Assembly (NCBI RefSeq): GCF_001665235.1
Contig: NZ_LZSC01000041.1
Span: 25,785 to 89,784, forward strand
Reading direction: 5' to 3'
Source of the DNA: Mycobacterium sp. 1100029.7
GTDB taxonomy: Bacteria > Actinomycetota > Actinomycetes > Mycobacteriales > Mycobacteriaceae
Length of the DNA stretch: 64,000 nucleotides
Below the pieces are notes generated by a model that saw only the letters and a program-made list of their open reading frames with translations, was not told the DNA's origin and ran no database searches. Each line of letters begins with the position of its first letter. Within the stretch, counting starts at the first letter, position 1. Positions 42,917 to 51,636 of the stretch are shown one piece after another. The position numbers were made by a program, and so were the translations under genes.

Positions 42917-43930
42917 TTATTCCGGTTGTGCGGGTGTTCTCGGGGTGCGCATCGCGGCCCAGAACCGCGCGGCCTCGCGGATCGATTCCTCGACCGGACG
43001 CGGTTGCCAGCCCAACTCCCGCTTGGCCTTGCTGCTGTCCACCGGGGCTTCGGCGCGCATCATCCGCACCGACGCGAGGCTGAGTTGGGCGTCGGTGCCG
43101 GTGAGCTTGGCTTTCAGCGTCCCGGCGGCGGCCAGCGCGTAGAGCATCGGGACGGAGATCGCGCGCTGCGGCGGCGGGACACCGGCCTCGTCGGCCGCGA
43201 TGCGGATGGAATCGTTGAGCGCCATCATCTTCTCGGAGATCAGGTACCGCTCGCCGATGCGGCCGTGTTCGGCGGCCAGGATCATCGCGCGGGCGGCATC
43301 GTCGACCCCGACGACTTCGAGCTGAATGCCGTTCATCAGGAACGGCAGTTTGCCGAAGACCGCGCCGGCGATGAACGCGCCATGCGGGGTACCGCCCCAG
43401 TCCCCGTCGCCGTAGGTGGTGGACACGCACATGGCCACGGCGGGCAAGCCCGCGTCGGCGACATAGCGCATGACCAGATTCTCGGCCTGGACGCGGGATT
43501 GGACGTAGGGAGTCAGTCCGCGCGAGGCGATCACGTCGTCCTCGGTCGCCACGTGGCCGTGCCGCCGGCCCACGGTCGCGTAGGTGCTGGTGAAGATGAA
43601 TTTGTGCAGCGGTTGGGTGACGGCGACATCGAGAACGTTGCGCAGTCCCTCGACGTTGGTGCGAAACAGCGGCGAGGTGTCACGCAGCCACGCGCGGGTG
43701 TCGACGACGCAGTAGTACACGTCGTCGACGCCGGCCATGGCCTCGCGCACCGTGGCGGTGTCGAAGACGTCGCCGTGAAACCGGGTGACGTCGAGGTCGT
43801 CGATGGACCGGGTGTTGGCGCCCTCGCGCACCATCACCCGTACCTGCGCCCCGTCGGCGACGAGCTGGCGAGTCACGTGTGAGCCCAGAAAGCCGTTGGC
43901 CCCGATGACGAGTTTGGGTTGGACGCTCAC
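42917..43930 (-). CDS. NAD-dependent epimerase/dehydratase (Rv0139-like)
   Basis: An extended SDR of 337 residues. The cofactor loop is LVIGANGFLGSHVTRQLV, then VRVMVREGANTRSIDDL and FHGDVFDTATVREAM. The catalytic Tyr region is FIFTSTYATVGR with YVQSRVQAE (YxxxR in place of YxxxK). It resembles 3-beta-hydroxysteroid dehydrogenase/dihydroflavonol reductase relatives. The start is the GTG at 43930, overlapping the SnoaL-like stop (GTGA). Together with that gene it is downstream of a KstR-type box, which favours a sterol-related role. Confidence 0.85.
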   Translation of the reverse strand: MSVQPKLVIGANGFLGSHVTRQLVADGAQVRVMVREGANTRSIDDLDVTRFHGDVFDTATVREAMAGVDDVYYCVVDTRAWLRDTSPLFRTNVEGLRNVLDVAVTQPLHKFIFTSTYATVGRRHGHVATEDDVIASRGLTPYVQSRVQAENLVMRYVADAGLPAVAMCVSTTYGDGDWGGTPHGAFIAGAVFGKLPFLMNGIQLEVVGVDDAARAMILAAEHGRIGERYLISEKMMALNDSIRIAADEAGVPPPQRAISVPMLYALAAAGTLKAKLTGTDAQLSLASVRMMRAEAPVDSSKAKRELGWQPRPVEESIREAARFWAAMRTPRTPAQPE

Positions 43931-44436
43931 TGCGCGGCACCTCCGAACTGCTCCAGGAAGCGTGCGCCGTCGTCGTCGAGGGTGCCGAGCTGCTGTGCCT
44001 TGCGGCACCACTTCAATGTGGCCTGCACGAAGCGCAACGGGTTGTAGATGTCTTCCTGCTGACGCCACAGGCCGTCGCCGGCGTAGGTGATGATCGAAAT
44101 GTTGGTCTCGCCGATGACGGTGCCGTCGCCGGGGTCGCGCATCGGGTTGTCGAGCTCCATGATGATGCGCCCGGTGGGCTCGTCGATCACCGACCACAGC
44201 GACGGGAACGCCACCATGTGGCTGCCCGGAAAGCTGCCCATCGTCCGGCTGATCCACTCCCGCACTTCGTCGCGCCCGTGCATGGTGCCCGCCGCGTGTT
44301 CGATGTACAAGACGTCGGGCGTGTAGTGCTGCACCCAGGCGTCCCAGTCATGCGATTGCGCGGCCGCGTCGACCGTCGCCTCGAATTTCGCGAACGCATC
44401 CACGAGTTCGCTACGGGAGAATTGCGGGCTACTCAC
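43927..44436 (-). CDS. SnoaL/NTF2-like protein (Rv0138-like)
   Basis: A 169-residue NTF2-fold protein starting at the GTG at 44436 (VSSPQFSRSELVDAF): FEATVDAAAQSHDWDAWVQHYTPDVLYIEHAAGTMHGRDEVREW (parts), then RIIMELDNPMRDPGDGTVIGETNISI. The length agrees with Rv0138 (167). It is coupled to the epimerase downstream. The KstR-type palindrome ends 8 bp before the start codon; with a TAGTTT hexamer close by, a leaderless transcript is likely. Confidence 0.82.
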   Translation of the reverse strand: MSSPQFSRSELVDAFAKFEATVDAAAQSHDWDAWVQHYTPDVLYIEHAAGTMHGRDEVREWISRTMGSFPGSHMVAFPSLWSVIDEPTGRIIMELDNPMRDPGDGTVIGETNISIITYAGDGLWRQQEDIYNPLRFVQATLKWCRKAQQLGTLDDDGARFLEQFGGAAQ

Positions 44437-44444
44437 GCCAAAAC

Positions 44445-44458
44445 TAGAACACGTTCTA
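44445..44458. promoter_or_regulatory. KstR-type operator, TAGAACACGTTCTA
   Basis: A perfect 14-bp palindrome that satisfies the KstR consensus TnnAACnnGTTnnA known from the mycobacterial cholesterol regulon. It is 8 bp upstream of the SnoaL-epimerase pair and about 100 bp upstream of msrA on the other strand. Confidence 0.7.
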
Positions 44459-44561
44459 CCTCGGTTTGTCGAGGGCTCGACCGCATTGGCGGGGCCCCGG
44501 AAAAAGATCAGGATAATCGGAGGGGACCGCGACCATTCGGTGCGAGAAACGAGGCAATGAC

Positions 44562-45074
44562 ATGACCGACACCCAAAAAGCGATTCTCGCCGGGGGTTGT
44601 TTCTGGGGCATGCAGGACCTGATCCGCAAACAGCCCGGCGTGGTCTCGACGCGCGTTGGCTACACCGGTGACCCGAATGTCCCCAACGCGACCTACCGCA
44701 ACCACGGCAGGCACGCCGAGGCCATCGAGATCGTCTATGACCCCACTGCCACCGACTACCGCACGCTGCTGGAGTTCTTCTTCCAGATCCACGACCCGAC
44801 GACAAAAGACCGGCAAGGCAACGACCGCGGCGCCAGCTACCGGTCGGCCATCTTCTATGTCGACGACGAGCAGAAGCGCATCGCGCTGGACACCATCGCC
44901 GACGTCGAAGCCTCGGGGCTGTGGCCCGGCAAGGTCGTCACCGAAGTCAGCCCCGCCGGTGACTTCTGGGAAGCCGAGCCCGAGCACCAGGACTACCTGG
45001 AGCGCTACCCCAGCGGGTACACCTGCCACTTCATCCGTCCGGGCTGGAAGCTGCCGCGGCGCGCAACTGCTTAG
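44562..45074 (+). CDS. msrA: Peptide methionine-S-sulfoxide reductase
   Basis: A 170-residue MsrA, repairing the S-epimer of methionine sulfoxide in proteins. The active-site motif is [12 protein letters not shown] (Cys13). [29 protein letters not shown] and the end [23 protein letters not shown] (resolving Cys near 159) are typical (parts). M. tuberculosis Rv0137c is 182 residues. Its stop overlaps the convergent cyp138 stop by 4 bp. Confidence 0.96.
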   Translation: MTDTQKAILAGGCFWGMQDLIRKQPGVVSTRVGYTGDPNVPNATYRNHGRHAEAIEIVYDPTATDYRTLLEFFFQIHDPTTKDRQGNDRGASYRSAIFYVDDEQKRIALDTIADVEASGLWPGKVVTEVSPAGDFWEAEPEHQDYLERYPSGYTCHFIRPGWKLPRRATA

Positions 45075-46396
45075 CGCCGGCGCATGACGACCCGGCCGCC
45101 GGCCTTGGGGGTGTATGCGACCCCGCGGCTGTGCCAGGGCTCATCCGGAGCGGTTGTCGTCTCAATGACGAAGTGCCGCAACACTGTTCGCAGCACCACA
45201 TCCATCTCCATATTGGCGAACGCGGCTCCGACACACCGGCGGGTTCCGCCACCGAACGGGATCCAGGACAACGCGGCCGGCTTCGCTGCGATGAAGCGCT
45301 GCGGGTCGAAGCGGTCGGGATCGACGAACACGTCGGGATTGTCGTGTATCTGCGCAATTCCGACGATGATGGAATAACCGCGCGGGATCACCCATTCGCC
45401 CAGTTGATACGTCTGTGGGTAGACGTGGCGGCCGGCGAAATCGATGACCGTGCGTGCTCGCTGAACTTCCAGGATGGTCGCCTGCCGTAATTCGCTACCG
45501 CCGTCATCGGCCTCCTCGACGAGGGCCTCGAGCACCTGCGGGTGCCGGCTGATGCGCTCGAAGGCCCATGCCAGCGTCGACGCGGTGGTCTCGTGCCCAG
45601 CGGCCAGCAGGGCCAGGAGTTCGTCGCCAATCTCCTTGTGCGACATCGTTGAACCGTCGTCGTAGCTGCTGCGCAACAGCAGCGCGAGCACGTCGTTGCG
45701 GTCCTCGAAATTCGGGTCGGCCCGTTCGGCGGCTATCAGCTTCTCGATGACGTTGTCGTATTGCCGTCGCCACACGTTCAGCCGATGCCACGGGCTGAGC
45801 CGTCCATAGTCCCGCTTCGGCTTGGGCAACGCCGCCAGGCGCGAACCCAGGGTGACCCACGGCGGGATCAGCCGGCGCAGCTCGTCGAGTTCCGCGCCGT
45901 CGGCTCCGAAGACCGCACGCAAGATGGCATTGAGGGTGATCCGCATCATCGGGTCGAGCGTGGCGAACGGCTTGCCCTCGGGCCAGTCGGCACTCTCGCG
46001 CAGTGTCTCTTCCTCGATGATGCGCTCGTAGTTCTTCATGCTCTTGCCGTGAAACGGCGGCGCCAACAACCGTCGACGGCGCCGGTGGTCGTCGCCTTCG
46101 AGTCCGAATACCGAGCCGGCGCCGAACAGCCTGCTCAAGTTGGGCTGAATGTTGCCCAGCTCCTCAGGGCCGGTCGTGAAGATCTGCTTGGCCAGCTGCG
46201 GATCGCTGACCGCGATGACGCGCCCCCACATCGGCAGCCGCAGCGTGGTGACGCTGCCGTAGCGGCGCGCCAGCCATCGCATCATCGTTCGTCGCGACAT
46301 CGCAAAACCCAAGCCCTGCAATATCTTTGGGACCGGAGGCGCCGGCGGCAACTTAACCGCAGGTTGCGACGGTGCGGCGGTGACTACTTCGCTCAT
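45071..46396 (-). CDS. cyp138: Cytochrome P450 CYP138
   Basis: A P450 of exactly 441 residues, as in M. tuberculosis CYP138 (Rv0136). I-helix [17 protein letters not shown], ExxR EVQR (EVQRARTV), heme loop [18 protein letters not shown]. The N-terminus ([20 protein letters not shown]) and the overall layout resemble eukaryote-like CYP102/CYP4-type P450s. Substrate unknown. It is divergent from a TetR across a region with two GGTAC palindromes, and follows the same arrangement as Rv0135c-Rv0136. Confidence 0.93.
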   Translation of the reverse strand: MSEVVTAAPSQPAVKLPPAPPVPKILQGLGFAMSRRTMMRWLARRYGSVTTLRLPMWGRVIAVSDPQLAKQIFTTGPEELGNIQPNLSRLFGAGSVFGLEGDDHRRRRRLLAPPFHGKSMKNYERIIEEETLRESADWPEGKPFATLDPMMRITLNAILRAVFGADGAELDELRRLIPPWVTLGSRLAALPKPKRDYGRLSPWHRLNVWRRQYDNVIEKLIAAERADPNFEDRNDVLALLLRSSYDDGSTMSHKEIGDELLALLAAGHETTASTLAWAFERISRHPQVLEALVEEADDGGSELRQATILEVQRARTVIDFAGRHVYPQTYQLGEWVIPRGYSIIVGIAQIHDNPDVFVDPDRFDPQRFIAAKPAALSWIPFGGGTRRCVGAAFANMEMDVVLRTVLRHFVIETTTAPDEPWHSRGVAYTPKAGGRVVMRRR

Positions 46397-46433
46397 GACG
46401 TCATTGCTCCCAACATCTCCCCCCAACAGGGTT

Positions 46434-46484
46434 GGTACCGCGGTGTACCAGCGAGCTTTCCCGGTACGGTACTCTGGAGTACCG
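46434..46484. promoter_or_regulatory. Two GGTAC palindromes between cyp138 and TetR
   Basis: A perfect inverted repeat CGGTACTC-TG-GAGTACCG (46467-46484) and a second, GGTAC-N6-GTACC (46434-46449). They lie 40 to 90 bp from both start codons, where a repressor could block both promoters. Confidence 0.6.
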
Positions 46485-46523
46485 ACCCTGACAAGGCCGT
46501 ATCCACCGAAAGGGCCGCCGACC

Positions 46524-47153
46524 ATGCCATCCGCGACGACGGTCACCCAACTTGCGGACGACGCGAGTGTCGCGGCAGCTGGGAATGATCCGTTCCGACT
46601 GCGGCTGCTCGACGGCCTGGCCGCATCGATCGGCGAACGCGGCTACCGCGCCAGCACCGTCGCCGACGTGGTGCGCCATGCGCGCACGTCCAAGCGCACC
46701 TTCTACGACCAATTCGCCAGCAAGGAAGCGTGCTTCTTGCAGTTGCTGGCCGACGACATCGAGAAGCTCGGGGCGAGCATCGCCGCTGCCGTCGATCCGG
46801 AAGCCGACTGGCACCAGCAGATCCGTCAGGCCGTCGAGGCCTACGTCGCCTACATCGAAGCCCGGCCGGCCATCACGTTGAGCTGGATCCGGGAACTGCC
46901 CTCGCTGGGAGCGGTCGGCCGTCCGGTGCAGCGACGCGGTTTACAGCTGCTGTCTGACCTGCTGATCGACCTCAGCGCCAGCACGGGATTTCAGCGCGCC
47001 GACCTTCCGCCGTTGACCGCGCCGCTGGCCGTGATCCTGCTCGGCGGGCTGCGGGAGCTGACCGCACTCGCCGTCGAAGACCGTCGGCCGGTACGCGAAA
47101 TCGCCGAGCCGGCCGTCGACGCTTGCGTCGCGCTGCTCGGACCCCGCCACTGA
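46524..47153 (+). CDS. TetR-family regulator (Rv0135c-like)
   Basis: A 209-residue TetR protein: RLLDGLAASIGERGYRASTVADVV, recognition helix ARTSKRTFYDQFASKEACFL. The C-terminal domain ends EIAEPAVDACVALLGPRH. The start is the ATG at 46524; the open frame continues upstream through the operator region but has no family support. It probably represses cyp138 and itself through the GGTAC palindromes. Confidence 0.88.
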   Translation: MPSATTVTQLADDASVAAAGNDPFRLRLLDGLAASIGERGYRASTVADVVRHARTSKRTFYDQFASKEACFLQLLADDIEKLGASIAAAVDPEADWHQQIRQAVEAYVAYIEARPAITLSWIRELPSLGAVGRPVQRRGLQLLSDLLIDLSASTGFQRADLPPLTAPLAVILLGGLRELTALAVEDRRPVREIAEPAVDACVALLGPRH

Positions 47154-47200
47154 CGGCCTGATCTAGGCTCATCGCACACCCCTACCAACGGAGGTCTTCG

Positions 47201-47413
47201 ATGCGGCTATCCACCCGAAACCAGCTCAAGGGCACCATCACCGAGGTGAATCTCGGAACCGTGATGGCCGTCGTGAAGATCAAGCTCGACGGCGGCGACC
47301 AGGTCGTCACGTCCTCGATCACCAGGGACGCAGCGCAGGAGTTAGGCCTTTCGGTCGGTCAGGCCGCGACGGCGTTCATCAAGTCCACCGAAGTCACGAT
47401 CGGCGTCGAATAG
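47201..47413 (+). CDS. Molbindin-like (Mop/TOBE domain) protein
   Basis: A 70-residue single Mop domain: MRLSTRNQLKGTITEVNLGTVMAVVKIKLDGG, then VVTSSITRDAAQELGLSVGQAATAFIKSTEVTIGV (parts). Such proteins bind molybdate or tungstate as oligomers, buffering or storing the oxyanion. The start is the ATG at 47201 with GGAGG 9 bases before it. It converges on ephF. No molybdate transporter is adjacent. Confidence 0.88.
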   Translation: MRLSTRNQLKGTITEVNLGTVMAVVKIKLDGGDQVVTSSITRDAAQELGLSVGQAATAFIKSTEVTIGVE

Positions 47414-47414
47414 C

Positions 47415-48290
47415 TCAGAGTTTCAGGAACGCCCGCAACCGGTCCAAGACCAAGTCCGGCCGCTGCGCGACGATCCAATGCCCCGCGCCGTCGACAAGCT
47501 CGACCTCGAAATCGCTGATGTGGTCGCGGTATCCGTCGGTGAGATCGGCGGTGATCACCGGATCCTGCGTGCCGGTGAGCCAACGCACGGGTACGTCGAC
47601 GCGGGCGTCCGCGTACTCGCCACGCACCCAGCGCAACATTTCACCGGTTTGGTAGCTGCGGTACCACCGCGAGCCCGCTTCCGCGTGGCCGGGCTCGCGC
47701 ATGCACTCGAGGTAGAGCTGGGCGCTGTCGTCGGGAATCGAGAACCCACCACCCACCCAGGGACCCAGCATCCGGAGGAACCGCGAGTTGGGATCTCGCA
47801 GTAGCCGGGGACCGATCACGGGCAGCGAAATTGGGATCTGATACCAGAGCCGCCACAAGTTGCGAAGCGAGGAAACGCTCGGGTTCACAAAGGGCGCAAC
47901 GGTATTGATCCCGAAGAAGCCGGTCACCTTTTCCGGGTGACGCAGCATCATGATGAATGCGGTCGGCCCGCCCCAGTCGTGAGCGACAATCTTGACGTTC
48001 TCCACACCCAGCTGGTCCAGCACGGCGGCCAAGTCCTCGGCCTTTTCCGCTTTGGTGTAGCGGCTGCGCGGCGCCGAGCTCCATCCCGCACCCCGCAGGT
48101 CGGGGCACAGCACCCGGTAACCATCGGCGGCCAGCGGCGAAATCAGCTCGTGCCACTCCCACCAGTTCTCCGGGAAGCCGTGCACCAACATGACGACCGG
48201 GCCGTCGGCCGGGCCGGCGTCCGCGACGTGAATCGTGACGCCGGCGCCGAGCTCTACGTAGTGGTGCTGGACGCCGTCCAGCGCGGGCAT
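47415..48290 (-). CDS. ephF: Epoxide hydrolase EphF
   Basis: An alpha/beta hydrolase of 291 residues. The HGFPENW oxyanion motif, nucleophile Asp105 in IVAHDWGGPTAF, a lid with Tyr residues (WYRSYQTGEM) and the catalytic His in GAGHWIVAQRP make it an epoxide hydrolase. M. tuberculosis Rv0134 (ephF, 300 residues) is the positional match. Opens epoxides, perhaps of lipids or detoxified xenobiotics. The start is the ATG at 48290; one 9 bases upstream is possible. Confidence 0.9.
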   Translation of the reverse strand: MPALDGVQHHYVELGAGVTIHVADAGPADGPVVMLVHGFPENWWEWHELISPLAADGYRVLCPDLRGAGWSSAPRSRYTKAEKAEDLAAVLDQLGVENVKIVAHDWGGPTAFIMMLRHPEKVTGFFGINTVAPFVNPSVSSLRNLWRLWYQIPISLPVIGPRLLRDPNSRFLRMLGPWVGGGFSIPDDSAQLYLECMREPGHAEAGSRWYRSYQTGEMLRWVRGEYADARVDVPVRWLTGTQDPVITADLTDGYRDHISDFEVELVDGAGHWIVAQRPDLVLDRLRAFLKL

Positions 48291-48353
48291 GGTGACCATG
48301 TATCGAGAAGGTAGCCGCCCGCCCGGCCGGACAACAAGGGTTAGCCGATCGGA

Positions 48354-49028
48354 TCAGTCGGCGGCACGCTCGGCTTGGCGCTTCTCCTTCTCCGCGTCAG
48401 CCAGCTCTTCCAAGCGGTCGGCCTCAGACCGCTTGTCTGCGGCCTCGTCGAGCTTGTCCCGGGCGTCGTCAAGCTTGGCGTCAGCCACCTTGGCCGCGGC
48501 CTTCTCGGTGGCCTGCGTCCGCTTCTCCACCTGGCGTCGCGCCGACTCGGCCGCTTCTTTGCGTTGCGCCGCAACCTGATCGGCTTGTCGCTTGGCCTCG
48601 GCGCTCTGCTTCTGGGCGGCGTCGACCGCTTCGCGCTTGCGGTCCTGTGCGGCCTCATGCGCGTCTTTGATTTCCTGCTGCGTCTCCGCCTGGGCTTCCT
48701 GGCGTTCCTCGATCACGTTGTCGCGGACGGCTTTTAGCTTGCTGTCCGCCTGCTGGCGGCGCCCTTCGGCCTTCGCGTCGAGCTTGGCTGCCCGGCCCAG
48801 GGTGTCCGTGCGCTGAACCAGCGCCGCGCCACGCTCGGCGAGATCTGTGTCCTTGAGGGCATTGCCGACCGCGGCGTCGAGTGTGCCCAGCGACCGTTCG
48901 TAGATCAGTCGCGCGGGAGCTTCCGAACTGATACGCCCGAAAACTCGATCCTCAAGCAACTGCAGCGGGAACCGCGCAACCTGGTACTGAAACCGCAAGA
49001 CTGCAAACGGGAGGTCGGATATCTTCAT
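48354..49028 (-). CDS. Coiled-coil Ala/Lys/Glu-rich protein
   Basis: A 224-residue protein. The first about 75 residues look folded (ISDLPFAVLRFQYQVARFPLQLLEDRVFGR, parts). From about 80 to the end it is one long charged helix rich in Ala, Lys, Glu, Gln and Arg, without Pro or Gly, as in IF2-type or DivIVA-like coiled coils. The start is the ATG at 49028 with AGGAG 7 bases before it. It lies 28 bp after the CsbD-domain gene and is probably cotranscribed. Function unknown, perhaps structural or stress-related. Confidence 0.72.
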   Translation of the reverse strand: MKISDLPFAVLRFQYQVARFPLQLLEDRVFGRISSEAPARLIYERSLGTLDAAVGNALKDTDLAERGAALVQRTDTLGRAAKLDAKAEGRRQQADSKLKAVRDNVIEERQEAQAETQQEIKDAHEAAQDRKREAVDAAQKQSAEAKRQADQVAAQRKEAAESARRQVEKRTQATEKAAAKVADAKLDDARDKLDEAADKRSEADRLEELADAEKEKRQAERAAD

Positions 49029-49056
49029 CAACTGCTCCTAATGTCTGTTCGAACCG

Positions 49057-49614
49057 TCAGGGAAGGTCGGCGTCGTTGGTCAGGTTGCCGGCCTCGCGCC
49101 GAAGGCGTTCCGCTGCCAGCTTCTCGTTCGCCGCCACCTGCACCTCGCTCTGGTGCTCTGCGGCAGCATCAGTGACTTCCGCTGCGGCATCGCGCAATTC
49201 AGCGCGCTCCTCGGCTTTGGCCTGTTGCACCTGACGCTCGGCATCGACCTTGGCCTGGGTCTGTTTCACCGCGGCCGTCTGCGCCGCGACCTGGTCGGCG
49301 GCGCGTTTCTGGGCCGCCTGCTGGGCCTCAATCGAATCCTCGACCACCGCGGCCTGCGCGTTGGCCGCGAGGCGCTCTTTTGCGCCCTCGACCTTGGTCT
49401 GGGCTTCTTCGGCCCGCGCCTGCTGTGCCTCGGACTCGGCTACGGCCTCGGCGGCGTTGGCTTCTTTGCGTTCCTGCGCCTGGCTCTGCTCGAGTTGGCC
49501 CTCGGCGGTCAGGGAATCGTTGCCGGTGACAGCACCGACGACCTCTTTGGCCTTGCCCTTGACGGAATCGATCAGCCCTTTGCGTGCCTGGCCGGACTTG
49601 TCTTGCTCAGCCAT
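49057..49614 (-). CDS. CsbD-domain protein with long coiled-coil tail
   Basis: A 185-residue protein. Residues about 10-55 are a CsbD-like stress domain (GLIDSVKGKAKEVVGAVTG, then NDSLTAEGQLEQSQAQ). The remaining 130 residues are a continuous charged helix (AEAVAESEAQQARAEEAQTK and similar). Classical CsbD proteins are about 60-70 residues, so the tail is an extension. The start is the ATG at 49614 with AAGGAG upstream. CsbD genes are general-stress induced. First gene of the two-gene coiled-coil operon. Confidence 0.8.
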   Translation of the reverse strand: MAEQDKSGQARKGLIDSVKGKAKEVVGAVTGNDSLTAEGQLEQSQAQERKEANAAEAVAESEAQQARAEEAQTKVEGAKERLAANAQAAVVEDSIEAQQAAQKRAADQVAAQTAAVKQTQAKVDAERQVQQAKAEERAELRDAAAEVTDAAAEHQSEVQVAANEKLAAERLRREAGNLTNDADLP

Positions 49615-49784
49615 AGAAAAATCTCCTTGCGCCCGATGTCCGGGCTCGTGGGTCCAAAAATCCAGCTTGTCCACCGGCGTTGTGGGTCGAACGACCTTGT
49701 GACCCTGACCGCCGAACAGGCGGCCCTCAGCCGTGGCGGGTTGTAGGGTTCCCACTTGCCGCCGGGCGAATCGAACGATTTGCG

Positions 49785-51020
49785 CTAAACCAGAAACCGC
49801 TCGACGTACGGCGCGAACCGGTCGCGCAGAGCCCGCTCGTCGAGGCCGAACATCTCGAAAGATGTTTCGACGTTTCCCAATCGGCCGCGCTGGTGTCCGG
49901 CCAGGTAGTCGGTGATCGGTTTGCGGACGTCGTCGGTGAACGGCTCGCCGGCCAGCGCGTACACCCGCTCGGCGACACCGAGTTCGTCGGACATGAACTC
50001 GGTGAACCGGATGTCGATCGAGCGTTGCGGACCGATGGCATCGCGATCGCGCACCAGCGCGGTGAGCATCTGGTCGAGGCGGTCGATCCAGGAGTGGGCG
50101 ATTTGTTCGACCGGCACCGGCGAGCGGTGCATGCGGGCCGAGTAGGTGATCATCGCGATCATCGACAGCGCCACCGGCACCGGATCGCGATGAGTGAACA
50201 CCACGATGCTGTCCGGAAAGACCCGATCCAGCACCGGCACCTGCTCGAGATGCTGGGGCGACTTGAGCAACCACCGCCGGCCGCCGCGCAGAAACTGCAT
50301 CGCCCGAAGCTGAGTGGCGAGGTATTGGTAGTGGGGCGTCTGGTCGTGGGCCTGGTAGTAGTCGCGCCACCGCGGTACCTCGGCGAGGGTTTCCAGCAGC
50401 ATCGTGGACACGTCGTTGGCCAGTAGCTGGATCTCCTCGTGCACGTGATCGGTCGTCATCTCGTGCATCAACGCGAAGTGCGGCATCACCATGTTGATCA
50501 CCCCGACCGCCACGTCCATGCGAGCCCGTCGCGGATCCGGTTCAACGCCAACCTCATCGGGCAGCGGGAACGGCTCGACGCTTTCCCAGTAGGGCATGGT
50601 GCGGAAGGTCGGCGGCGCCGCCAGCAAATTGTGCAGATGCGTAGTGCCGGTGCGCGGCAATCCGGCGATCACCACCGGTGAACGCAGTTCGATGTCGTCG
50701 ATCTCCGGATGGCGCTTGCGCAGGTCGGTCAGCAGCAGGCGATTCTTGAGCACCTGCAGCAATTGCCCGTAGAAGTTCACCCGGCCGGCCCCGTGCAGCC
50801 CGTCGATGTCACGCAGCGCGGCCAGAAGTACGTCGAGGCGTTCGCGGTAGTCGTCCGGCCCGAAGTCGTCGAGGCCGGTGTCGGCGCTGGCCTGCGCATG
50901 CAGTGCGTCGGCGTCCAGCGGGCACTGGCCGGCCATGGTGGCCATCATGTCGAGAATCTGCTGGCCCTCGACACTGAACCGGGGCGAGGCGAGGTCTTCA
51001 AGGCGAACGGCGTCGGTCAC
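49785..51020 (-). CDS. Sulfotransferase-family protein
   Basis: A 411-residue sulfotransferase-like protein. The PAPS 5'-phosphosulfate loop is VVIAGLPRTGTTHLHNLLAA, and the 3'-phosphate region RVFPDSIVVFTHRDPVPVALSM is present (parts). RWLLKSPQHLEQVPVL is the conserved lysine segment. Mycobacteria have many such enzymes acting on lipids and glycolipids; the substrate is unknown. It is divergent from a TetR with a 28-bp gap, so both promoters overlap. Confidence 0.88.
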   Translation of the reverse strand: MTDAVRLEDLASPRFSVEGQQILDMMATMAGQCPLDADALHAQASADTGLDDFGPDDYRERLDVLLAALRDIDGLHGAGRVNFYGQLLQVLKNRLLLTDLRKRHPEIDDIELRSPVVIAGLPRTGTTHLHNLLAAPPTFRTMPYWESVEPFPLPDEVGVEPDPRRARMDVAVGVINMVMPHFALMHEMTTDHVHEEIQLLANDVSTMLLETLAEVPRWRDYYQAHDQTPHYQYLATQLRAMQFLRGGRRWLLKSPQHLEQVPVLDRVFPDSIVVFTHRDPVPVALSMIAMITYSARMHRSPVPVEQIAHSWIDRLDQMLTALVRDRDAIGPQRSIDIRFTEFMSDELGVAERVYALAGEPFTDDVRKPITDYLAGHQRGRLGNVETSFEMFGLDERALRDRFAPYVERFLV

Positions 51021-51048
51021 AGCAACTTATGTTACTTTGAGTTCCGTA

Positions 51049-51636
51049 ATGGTAGTGGATTTTGGCCGGCCCCGTGACCCGCGCATCGACGGTGCGGTAC
51101 TGCGCGCCACAGTCGAACTGCTTGCCGAGACCGGCTACCCGGGCCTGTTGGTCTCCGCCATCGCCGAGCGGGCCGGCACCAGCAAGCCGGCGATCTACCG
51201 TCGCTGGCCCAGCAAGGCACATTTGGTCCACGAGGCGGTGTTCCCGATCGGCGCCGCGACCGCCATCCCCGCCACCGGATCACTGGCCGAAGATATGCGC
51301 GAAATGGTCTGCCGCACAATGTCTTTCCTGACAACTCCGGCGGCCAGAGCGGCACTGCCCGGGCTGGTCGGCGAGATGGCCTCGGATCCGACGCTGCATT
51401 CGGCGCTGCTGGAGCGATTCACCGACGTGATCGCCGGTGGTCTCGCCGAGTGGTTGGGCGCCGCCGCGGGCCGCGGCGAGGTCAGAGCGGACCTGACCGC
51501 CGCCGAACTGGCCGAGGCGATCGCCGGCATCACGCTGGTCAGCCTGCTCACCCGCCCGGGCGAACTCACCGCTGAATCCGGAGACACCTGGATCGACCGC
51601 ACCACCACGTTGCTCCTGAGAGGAATCAGCGCATGA
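51049..51636 (+). CDS. TetR-family regulator
   Basis: A 195-residue TetR protein: RIDGAVLRATVELLAETGYPGLLVSAIA, recognition helix TSKPAIYRRWPSKAHLVHEAV. The start is the ATG at 51049 (MVVDFGRPRDPR). It overlaps the DUF1214 gene by 4 bp (ATGA) and is divergent from the sulfotransferase. Such AcrR-type regulators with the RRWPSK motif usually control adjacent enzymes, here probably both. Confidence 0.88.
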   Translation: MVVDFGRPRDPRIDGAVLRATVELLAETGYPGLLVSAIAERAGTSKPAIYRRWPSKAHLVHEAVFPIGAATAIPATGSLAEDMREMVCRTMSFLTTPAARAALPGLVGEMASDPTLHSALLERFTDVIAGGLAEWLGAAAGRGEVRADLTAAELAEAIAGITLVSLLTRPGELTAESGDTWIDRTTTLLLRGISA

